31,225 nucleotides of DNA from contig JAXIUW010088894.1 in assembly GCA_035591015.1 (NCBI GenBank), positions 1 through 31,225 on the forward strand. The letters are read 5' to 3'. Made by a program: the position numbers and the translations under genes. Of the stretch, positions 20,813 to 28,260 are shown piece by piece. This DNA is from Cephalothrix simula (Eukaryota; Nemertea; Palaeonemertea; Archinemertea; Cephalotrichidae). The first letter of the stretch is position 1, and the number at the start of each line of letters is the position of its first letter. Under the pieces are notes generated by a model. That model was not told where the DNA came from, did no database searches, and was given only the letters and a program-made list of their open reading frames with translations.

Positions 20813-20957
20813 CTGTAACTGAAGATTTCGTTAAGAGAAACACATAGCACATCGGCAATGAAAAAGAAATCTTCGCGATTTCTTTTTAAGAATAGGCCTA
20901 GTAATATGAATATATGTGAATTATCGCAACCAAAATTAGTCTATAGGTTTAACTTAC

Positions 20958-21080
20958 AGCGAACACATGCATTCAGTACCTTTAGCTGTTGGGGTCACAG
21001 CCCATGCTCGGGTCTCAATATGGAATAGATCACCTTCATACTGATGAGTATTACACTTCTTAAAGAAGCTTGCTCTCGAA
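20958..21080 (-). ncRNA. Predicted exon, family B
   Basis: Acceptor TTTAGTTACAG, donor GCT-GTAAGTT. 123 nt. It contains a GACCCGAGC...GTGACCCCAACAGC block kept in all three copies. Confidence 0.6.
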
Positions 21081-21172
21081 CTGTAACTAAAGACTGTTGT
21101 GAAAACAATACACATCAGGCAATAATCAAACCCAGGCGTCAACAGGTAAATTCCTTTTCTAGACGAGCTTAC

Positions 21173-21233
21173 GTGTACAATCCTCTCACACGGATTAATA
21201 TTATAATTCGTAAGGGAGCTTGTTATTGTCAAA
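21173..21233 (-). ncRNA. Predicted short exon, family B
   Basis: Branch point CTTAACAG, acceptor TTCAGTTACAG, donor CAC-GTAAGC. 61 nt. Confidence 0.55.
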
Positions 21234-21408
21234 CTGTAACTGAAGACTGTTAAGAAAGAGTTGCATTCCAACTCGGGTAAAATGGAATACATATTTTGTT
21301 AATGGATTTTTAACTTTATTTATTTTGGATAACAAACTGCATTAAGGGACATTTGAAAGCAAAAGACTTTCATGATCAATTATTAACTTACGTGGTGGTG
21401 TGACTTAC

Positions 21409-21629
21409 TCATTCTTCGATTCCTGGATAGCTTCTTAACTTGTTAGTTTATCTTAGTTCCATCACAGGGTCTAGTTTGGACACTGAACATCATGTAATGT
21501 TTTCGAGCTCTCTTTTTCAAAAAGTTATGTTTGCGAGAAATATCTAAGGTTCGTTTCATCAGGAAACAATAGACATCATATGGAATGTGGTGCTTTTGAG
21601 ATTATTTTAAAAAAGAATTACCGGTAGCA
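21409..21629 (-). ncRNA. Predicted exon, family C inside array B
   Basis: Branch point CGCTAACC, acceptor ACATTACAG, donor ATGA-GTAAGTC. A second donor, CCAC-GTAAGTT, 17 nt further on is also kept in the paralogue. 221 nt. Confidence 0.6.
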
Positions 21630-21875
21630 CTGTAATGTAAACTGGGTTAGCGAGAAAACAATGTTTTGAATATATTCGAATGTTCTCCATAATTAAATCC
21701 ATATAATTATAAAAGGTTTTGAAACGCTAGAAAGGTGTTCGCTTTTTCACCATAACAAATGAAATGTGGTTAACATCGGATTTTTGTAGTTAAATATAAA
21801 TTTTGGTAGTTAAATATCAATTTTTTTACATCACGATTAATCTTAATTGTAACATCAAAGATATAAGAAACTCAC

Positions 21876-22035
21876 TTTATTCTTAGGGACTTCTATTCAC
21901 ACGACGAACAGCCTTTTAAGTCGATGCGACCAACACCCCATTAAGTCGATGCTACTTTGTTAATTGCTCATTCTGTGACACTTGTCATCATGAGAATTTA
22001 GGTAGAGCTTTTTCAAAATCCCAAAAGAATTAACA
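21876..22035 (-). ncRNA. Predicted exon, family C inside array B
   Basis: Branch point CGCTAACCC, acceptor ATATTACAG, donor AAA-GTGAGTTTC. 160 nt; core GTGTCACAGAAT. Confidence 0.65.
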
Positions 22036-22432
22036 CTGTAATATATGTTGGGTTAGCGAGAAAGCAATGCAATGTTGTCAACATTAAAACGTCTTTACAA
22101 TATTTTAAAAACATAAGGTAGGCCTATTGATTTTGGTACGTTGATACATAACCTCCATAGATACCCATACATTCCTAAGTTTATATTAAGCAGAAAATGA
22201 TAACTCAAACTGACTCAAAGTCGAATTTCATGTTAAATCTTCACCAACCTCTTTGCAATATTCTAAGGCCTACATTGCGACCATGGTAATTTAATTCTTA
22301 ATTGACGTCATAATGAAATCATTATCAATTGACTGTTTTACATGTCAAAATTAATCATCAGTGGTTGGAAGTTAACTCTTGCTTTTATTGCAGCTTAATG
22401 TTTTTTTCTCTCCAATTGCCTGGCTAGCTTAC

Positions 22433-22556
22433 ATGGCAAACAGGTAGAATTGGTAATGTTGCAAAATAGGATTCTTAAATTGTAATTGGTTATGATTTAT
22501 CATGTACAGCTGAAAATTTTTAACCATTTTAACCATTTTGTGATGCGAAGTATATT
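22433..22556 (-). ncRNA. Predicted exon, family B
   Basis: Branch point GCTAACAAG, acceptor TAATTATCAG, donor GCCAT-GTAAGC. 124 nt; preceded by a 62-nt intron. Confidence 0.6.
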
Positions 22557-22618
22557 CTGATAATTATACTTGTTAGCAAGTTCAATGTAGAAGAGGACAC
22601 TTGAATATTTTGACTCAC

Positions 22619-22742
22619 CAAATACCTCAAGATGTTTTCATTTCGAGCATTCCGCACCAGTGAGAATTTTTGGGCTATTGTGTATCTTCCTAAATTTTGT
22701 ACACCAATGGAGATCACGTTGGGAAGATTTTGAGCAAGTGTA
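22619..22742 (-). ncRNA. Predicted exon, family B
   Basis: Branch point TTTAATC, acceptor TCTATTGCAG, donor TTTG-GTGAGTC. 124 nt. Confidence 0.65.
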
Positions 22743-22931
22743 CTGCAATAGACTTGATTAAAAGAACAAGGCACCGGAAGGCATTCGAAATAGCGCAAAA
22801 AAGAATCCAGGGATACTATAGCATCACTACAAAATAGGACACAGTAGTAACATCGTAGACATATACAATACACCTTGATGTTGAATGGCGGCTCGAAACG
22901 TATTTGCATTTTTTGTAAATTTTTGACCCAC

Positions 22932-23081
22932 CAAATATGAAGGATTCTTTGATTTCAACTCCTTGGACTTTAACTGGAGGGTTACTCTTAACTCTGTAGG
23001 TGAACTACTTTTTCAGTATTGGTTTCAACACTATAATTATCTTCAAATTTCCTTAGTATAACAGACTGCTTCTGCTGTGTA
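22932..23081 (-). ncRNA. Predicted exon, family B
   Basis: Branch point TCTAATC, acceptor CTTATTACAG, donor TTTG-GTGGGTC. 150 nt. Confidence 0.65.
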
Positions 23082-23198
23082 CTGTAATAAGACTTGATTA
23101 GAAAAAAACAAGCCATAGCAAAAGAAAGCACTAACTTTGCAATTTTTCTAATACATGTATATTTTAGATATTTCCAATGTATTTTGTAGTTTTATCAC

Positions 23199-23315
23199 CT
23201 AGCCTGAAACATCAGCACAAATATTGTCAAGGTAACTCATTGATGACGTCATAATGTAAATTTACTAAAAATGCTTTCCTATCGCCGAAACATCAGTTTG
23301 TTATCACGCAATTAT
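23199..23315 (-). ncRNA. Predicted exon, family B
   Basis: Branch region CTTAATG, acceptor TATTGATAG, donor CTAG-GTGATAAA; the usual GCTCG-GTGAGTC has been removed by a small deletion and a near substitute is present. Contains TGACGTCA at 23244-23251. Confidence 0.5.
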
Positions 23316-23594
23316 CTATCAATAGAAGACTTCATTAAGAGAAAACATGCCCATGGTGTTTTTACACAGTAGTGCCAACGTTAAGAATCTTGTTTGGATC
23401 ATCAAATTGTTTGAATCCTTTAGAATTGTTGAATTATATGGATCTATATGCAACTGTAAAATTATGGCGGAGATAGGTGGCATACCTACCGCAAACAATG
23501 TTGCCCCTATTTCATTTGCCTTTGATGGATATCCTTAGTCATAGGTAGTACTGGATGAATGACATAAGTCATAAGTGTTGGTACCAAGACTTAC

Positions 23595-23684
23595 CAAACC
23601 ATGAACAGTAGGGTTTTTAGGTGAATGTGCATTACTTCATGTTTGTTTTGGGATTTAGTTTTTTGCACTCTAAACTGTTGGAAA
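23595..23684 (-). ncRNA. Predicted exon, family B
   Basis: Branch point CTTAACG, acceptor TTCAGTTACAG, donor TTTG-GTAAGTC. 90 nt. Confidence 0.65.
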
Positions 23685-23939
23685 CTGTAACTGAAGATTT
23701 CGTTAAGAGAAACACATAACATGGTACATTGGCAATGGAAAATAGTAACATCTTCGCGATTTATTTTTAAGAATAGGCCTAGTAATATGAATAGATGTGA
23801 ATTTTCGCAACCAAAATTAGTCAATACCTATTAAATGTATATCATCAGCCGGGTTTATTTGGACTTAATCATACCATTGATGGGTCGGTTTGAAGTTTGC
23901 AACTCACAAAAGCTATTGGTTAAAATAAGTTAAACTTAC

Positions 23940-24048
23940 AGCGAACACATGCAGTACCAAACCTTTAGCTGTTGGGGTCACAGCCCAAGCTCGGGTCTCA
24001 ATATAGATAGATCACCCTCATACTGATTTAAGGAAGCTTGCTCTCGAA
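23940..24048 (-). ncRNA. Predicted exon, family B
   Basis: Acceptor TTTAGTTACAG, donor GCT-GTAAGTT. 109 nt. Confidence 0.6.
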
Positions 24049-24139
24049 CTGTAACTAAAGACTGTTGTGAAAAAAATGCACATCAGGCAATAATCAAACT
24101 CAGGCGTCAACTGGTAAATTCCTTTTTGGACGAGCTTAC

Positions 24140-24197
24140 AAACCTCTCACACGGATCAATATTACATTTCGTAAGGGAGCTGGAGCTTGTTGTCAAA
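24140..24197 (-). ncRNA. Predicted short exon, family B
   Basis: Branch point CTTAACAA, acceptor TTCAGTTACAG, donor TTT-GTAAGC. 58 nt. Confidence 0.55.
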
Positions 24198-24377
24198 CTG
24201 TAACTGAAGATTGTTAAGAAAGAGTTGCATTCCAACTCAGGTATAATGAAATACCCATTTTGAGAATTTAAAAACGATTCCAATGTGTGTATTTTGGATA
24301 ACAAACTGCATTAAGGGACATTTGAAAGCAAAAAACTTTCATGATCAATTAATAACTTACGTGGTGGTGTGACTTAC

Positions 24378-24609
24378 TCATTCTTCGATTCCTTAGGATA
24401 GCTTCTTAACTTGTTAGTCTCATCATAGGGTCTAGTTTGGACACTGAACATCATGTAATGTTGTAGAGCTCTCTTTTTCAAAAAGTTATGTTTGCGAGAA
24501 ATATCTAAGGTTCGTTTCGTCACGAAAATGGTGTTGTGACACTAGACATCAATTGGAATTTGGTGCTTTTGAGATTACAATGTATTTTTAAAAAGAATTA
24601 CTGGTAGCA
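24378..24609 (-). ncRNA. Predicted exon, family C
   Basis: Branch point CGCTAACC, acceptor ACATTACAG, donor ATGA-GTAAGTC, or CCAC-GTAAGTT ending at 24361. 232 nt; paralogue of 21409-21629. The core appears twice in the body (GTGTCACAACACC and GTGTCCAAACTAGACCC). Confidence 0.6.
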
Positions 24610-24864
24610 CTGTAATGTAAACTGGGTTAGCGAGAAAACAATGTTTTGGATATATTGGAATGTTCTCCATAATTAAACATTTTAAACCATATAAATATAA
24701 TTGTAAAAGGTTTTGAAACGCTAAAAAGGTGTTCGCTTGTTCACCATTACAAATGTTGTCAACATCGGGTTTTTGTGGTTAAATATCAATTTTTGTAGTT
24801 AAATATCAATTTTTTTACATCATGATTAATCTTAAATATAACATCAACGATATAAGAAACTCAC

Positions 24865-25005
24865 TTTCAACTTGTTCTTAGAGATTTCTATCCATACGAC
24901 CATCATCTCATTAAGTCGATGCCACTTTGTTAATTGCTCATTCTGTGACACCTGTCATCATGAGAATTTTGGTAGAGCTTTTTCAAAATCCCAAAAGAAT
25001 TAGCA
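24865..25005 (-). ncRNA. Predicted exon, family C
   Basis: Branch point CGCTAACCC, acceptor ATATTACAG, donor AAA-GTGAGTTTC. 141 nt with stops in all frames; 19 nt shorter than its paralogue at 21876. Confidence 0.65.
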
Positions 25006-25349
25006 CTGTAATATATGTTGGGTTAGCGAGAAAGCAATGCAATGTTGTCAACATTAAAACGTTCTTTACAATATTTTAAAACCATATGGTATTGATTTTG
25101 GTACGTTAATACATCCAGTTAACCTCGGTCTATACCCATACTTTCATAAAATCTATTATTTATCTGGATGACGTTGATAGGGTCTTAATGTTTACTTGAT
25201 AGAATTGTAACATCAAAACTTATACTTATCGACTTCTATTCATGCGACCAACAGCATATACATGGAACGGTATTGGTTTTGGTACCTTGATAGGGTCTTC
25301 ATGATTCCTTAATATTTACTTGTAAGAACTATGACATCAAAGTTAAGAC

Positions 25350-25404
25350 TTAATCGACTTCTATGCATGCGACCAACAGCATATTCGGTTGATGCGACTC
25401 GCCG
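25350..25404 (-). ncRNA. Weak exon candidate, family C
   Basis: Branch region TCCCTAACCC and acceptor TTATATCAG are good, but the donor (AA-GTCTTAA) is poor. A related stretch at about 25215-25260 has a better GTATAAG donor but no acceptor, so the two may be halves of a rearranged unit. Confidence 0.3.
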
Positions 25405-25605
25405 CTGATATAAGGTGGGTTAGGGAGAAAGCCATGCTTTCAACATTTAAATGTTCTCTGATATAAATTCTAAAATATTTTAACGTCGGCAGTGTCTGTA
25501 ATTGTTAAATTTTTAAGACTTTTAGAAATGTGGCTGATATCAGTTATATTTACAACAAGATAAATTTAATTATCACGTTAAAGATTTTAAAAAGTCAACA
25601 TATAC

Positions 25606-25708
25606 TTATGTACTTAAATTCATGCGACCAACAGCATCCCGACTTTTATTGTGAGGTTGAAATCGTGTGAACTTTGGTGGAGCTCTTCGAAAATTCCGAA
25701 AAATTGCA
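25606..25708 (-). ncRNA. Predicted exon, family C
   Basis: Branch point CGCTAACCC, acceptor TAAATTACAG, donor CATAA-GTATATG. 103 nt. Confidence 0.5.
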
Positions 25709-25860
25709 CTGTAATTTAAGTTGGGTTAGCGAGAAAGCAATGTTTTCAACATTTAAATATTATTAAAAATTCTAATTTTTCAACGTCGTTAAGGTTTGTT
25801 TACTTGTTTTAAAAATGTCGCTGATATCAGTTTTAGTGATTTAAGATGTATTAAACTCAC

Positions 25861-26033
25861 TTTTTGCCTAATACCTATGGATATCTTGATGGAACATTTA
25901 TGTTTCTTATCAGGAGCTCATATTCTTGCCTTTTTATTCCAATGGATTTCTATTCATGCGGTTTGCAGGGCTTTTTTGACACTTGACACCATGAGAACTT
26001 AGGAGCTTTTTAAAAATCCCAAAATAATTACCA
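25861..26033 (-). ncRNA. Predicted exon, family C
   Basis: Branch point TGCTAACAC, acceptor CTCTTTTACAG, donor AAA-GTGAGTTT. 173 nt. Confidence 0.6.
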
Positions 26034-26206
26034 CTGTAAAAGAGTTGTGTTAGCAGGAAAGCAATGTTTTCAACATTTTAATGTTTTCTACTAATACTAT
26101 AAATCAATACTATAAATTGTATTTCATAACTATTTTTTGAACATGTGTACTTGATCGACTGGCATCAGTTAATTTATGACATCAAAGATATGAGAAACTC
26201 TCTTAC

Positions 26207-26293
26207 ACCTACTGGACTCCTCACTTGTGACACTTGACTGATATATCATGAGAACTTAGGTGGAGCTTTTTTTCGAAATTCAGACAAATTTCA
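26207..26293 (-). ncRNA. Predicted exon, family C
   Basis: Branch point CGCTAACC, acceptor TATATTACAG, donor AGGT-GTAAGAG. 87 nt. Confidence 0.55.
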
Positions 26294-26402
26294 CTGTAAT
26301 ATAAGTCAGGTTAGCGAGAAAGCAATGTTTTTGAACGTCAAAAAAAGTTATTTTTTACTTTAAATGTGACATCGAGATTGATTTAAGATGCAAGGAACTC
26401 AC

Positions 26403-26516
26403 TTTTCTACTATTACCTGTGGATTTCCATTCATGTCATTTATCACAGGACTTTTATGACACTTGACATCATGAAAAATTAGGGGCAGCTTTTTCTAAAT
26501 GCCAAAAGAATTAGCA
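26403..26516 (-). ncRNA. Predicted exon, family C
   Basis: Branch point TGCTAATAC, acceptor TTTTGTTACAG, donor AAA-GTGAGTTCC. 114 nt. Confidence 0.6.
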
Positions 26517-26731
26517 CTGTAACAAAATTTGTATTAGCAAGAAAGCAATGTTTTCAACATATACATGTTTTTTACTATAAATCATATTTCAAAACCAAAT
26601 GATTCGTTTTTGGAATGTCGGCGAGGTCTTGTTTACTAGTAGGACTTTTAAATGTGGTTGACATAAGTTTCCTTCAGATGCAGATTATTCATGTTAATTT
26701 ATGATAACAAAGATGAAAGAAACTCTTATAC

Positions 26732-26846
26732 TTATCGATTGATTCATGGGACCAACAGCCAATGAAGTTCATTCGGCTAGTCTAAAGCCTTATTTTGTGA
26801 CCCTTGACGTCATGAGAGCTTTCTTGAAATCCCATAAGAATAAGCC
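26732..26846 (-). ncRNA. Predicted exon, family C
   Basis: Branch point CGCTAACC, acceptor TTATGTTACAG, donor GATAA-GTATAAG. 115 nt. Confidence 0.5.
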
Positions 26847-27022
26847 CTGTAACATAAGTCGGTTAGCGAGAGAGCAAAGTTCTAAAAGCCATGTAATGAA
26901 TTTTGAAATTTGCATCATTTGTAAAATAAACACCGTCTTATGTACAGCATTGGATTTTCGAGCTTAAAAAATTCAGTGGTTACTAAAATGCGTTAAACTT
27001 TAGGCAGGTTTTTGGAACTCAC

Positions 27023-27193
27023 TTTTGTAATTCTACTTCAATATTGTTCATGCAGTTTCGTCACAAGGCATTTTACGACGCTTCAAAGTTTCTAGGTTTT
27101 CATGAGGCTTCACTGGGCGAATTGTGTGCATTTGAATGATTTGATGCATTCGAGAGAAGAATCGAGGTTTTTCGAAATTACAAATAATTGACA
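27023..27193 (-). ncRNA. Predicted exon, family C
   Basis: Branch point CGCTAACC, acceptor TATATTGCAG, donor AAA-GTGAGTTCC. 171 nt. One frame stays open for about 49 codons before a stop; its neighbours do not share it. Confidence 0.6.
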
Positions 27194-27436
27194 CTGCAAT
27201 ATAAATCTGGTTAGCGCGAAAGATTTCGGATGATTTTGAAAGATTGACATATTTTGTGACACATCAGATAATTTTCGTATAATTTCAAAATCACATAAGT
27301 TGGGTTAATGCAAAGCAATATTTTTCAGCATTTTCGAATGACCTTAAACGGTGGGTTGAAACATGAAAGATTATTAACACTTTATAACCATCAAGAGTTT
27401 TTGGGATTGAATTATTACATCGAGGAAAGGACTCAC

Positions 27437-27546
27437 TTTTATACTTGTTATTCTTTTGTAAGATTCGTTGCATCACCGGGTCTATTTTGTAATACTTATC
27501 AGCATATATTTCTTGCCTCAAGTTCTGTGACATAACGGGGCAACCA
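27437..27546 (-). ncRNA. Predicted exon, family C
   Basis: Branch point CGCTAACCC, acceptor TTATATTGCAG, donor AAAA-GTGAGTCC. 110 nt. One frame is open across it, but the next exon upstream has stops in every frame. Confidence 0.65.
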
Positions 27547-27649
27547 CTGCAATATAAGATGGGTTAGCGAGAAAGCAATGTTTTCATGTTACTTTCGCTT
27601 ATTCAGATTGTAATAATCAGGTTGGATGATTTTAAAACCAAGGATTCAC

Positions 27650-27792
27650 CTTATTCTAATACTTCTACTTGTATCCATTTAAGAAAAGTTTCATCACCGG
27701 GTCTATTTTGTGACACTCTTATCTTGATAAATTTCGTGCCTTTTTATGAATTTCGTTTATAACGGGGCTTATTGTGACACGTCTGGGTAACA
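27650..27792 (-). ncRNA. Predicted exon, family C
   Basis: Branch point CGCTAACCC, acceptor TATATTACAG, donor ATAAG-GTGAATCC. 143 nt; two copies of the GTGTCACAA core. Confidence 0.6.
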
Positions 27793-27932
27793 CTGTAATA
27801 TAAGTTGGGTTAGCGAAAAAGCAATGTTGTCAACATTTTTGCATTACATGTACCGTGTTTTGAAACGTTTTCCTACAGGTTCTTTTCTTTACAATATGAT
27901 ACAACCTTTTCTATTTCATTTATGATTCTTAC

Positions 27933-27989
27933 AAGGTAATTTTTGTGCGTTTCATCACAGGGATTATGTTGTGACACATCTGGGTAACA
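27933..27989 (-). ncRNA. Predicted short exon, family C
   Basis: Branch point CGCTAACCC, acceptor TATATTACAG, donor CCTT-GTAAGAA. 57 nt; core GTGTCACAAC. Confidence 0.55.
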
Positions 27990-28132
27990 CTGTAATATAA
28001 GCTGGGTTAGCGAGAAAACAATATTTTCAACATTTTGAATAACCGTGTTTTGAAACTTTTGCTTAGATATTGTTTCTATACAATATTATACAACTGCTTT
28101 GATTTCATTTATGGTAATTACAAGGTATTCAC

Positions 28133-28260
28133 CTAATTACTTCTTATACTTTAACTTGTTATCCTTTTGTAAGATTAGTTTCATCACCGGGTATGTTTTC
28201 TGACACTTTTCATCTTGCTATATTTCGTGCATTTTTATGACTTTCGTTTCATCGGTAACA
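28133..28260 (-). ncRNA. Predicted exon, family C (first of the array)
   Basis: Branch point CGCTAACCC, acceptor TATATTACAG, donor TAG-GTGAATACC. 128 nt; core GTGTCAGAAAAC then ACCCGGTGATGAAAC. No further unit is seen to its right. Confidence 0.6.

Larger units (their letters stand above)
15039..24197 (-). repeat. Exon array B, with interspersed C-type exons
   Basis: Units carry blocks such as CTTTTAATCAAGTCTATTGCAG-like branch/acceptor sequence, or CTTAACGAAATCTTCAGTTACAG-like ones, and mostly donors TTTG-GTGAGTC or TTTG-GTAAGTC. They form a higher-order unit of about 2.97 kb with seven B and two C exons. Two copies are fairly complete (about 25.0-22.4 and 22.0-19.5 kb), one lacks the C exons (19.4-17.6 kb), and one is decayed (17.3-15.0 kb). 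Confidence 0.75.
24378..28260 (-). repeat. Exon array C (5' family)
   Basis: Thirteen units whose block reads GCTTTCTCGCTAACCCAAC then TTATATTACAG-TG: branch point CGCTAAC, acceptor TTACAG. Donors are mostly AAA-GTGAGTTTC, with GTATAAG, GTAAGA and GTGAATA variants. Exon bodies share GTGTCACAAAAT and ACCCGGTGATGAAAC. Upstream of most branch points lies a small hairpin, AATGTTGAAAACATT. Confidence 0.75.

Noticed and set aside
17785-22909. Minus-strand frames of 99-126 codons with a repeated NFPNVISIGVENLGRY segment
   Set aside because: The frames read through predicted branch points, acceptors and donors. The copy at 15.9 kb has a 14-nt deletion and a stop in this frame, and the one at 19.6 kb an 11-nt deletion. 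The similarity is explained by recent DNA duplication.
27291-27535. Overlapping frames of 80 codons (minus) and 75 codons (plus)
   Set aside because: The minus frame crosses a predicted C exon and continues into the intron. Adjacent C exons have stops in all frames.
5744-28260. Minor (U12-type) introns, suggested by CCTTAAC-like branch sites
   Set aside because: Donors are standard GTGAGT or GTAAGN, not ATATCCTT or GTATCCTT, and the branch-to-AG distance of 15-22 nt fits the major class.
5744-28260. Protein-coding mutually exclusive exons of the Dscam type
   Set aside because: Lengths are not equal modulo three, stops occur in all frames in many exons, and no domain is encoded. I also saw no docking sequence complementary to the acceptor blocks.
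2808-28260. CRISPR array or satellite DNA
   Set aside because: Repeats are not short identical units with unique spacers, units differ in length and type, and the conserved parts are splice signals in a fixed order.
24865-28260. Box C/D snoRNAs from ATGATGA and GTGATGA words in C exons
   Set aside because: No matching CTGA box at the right distance and no terminal stem; the words lie inside predicted exons.
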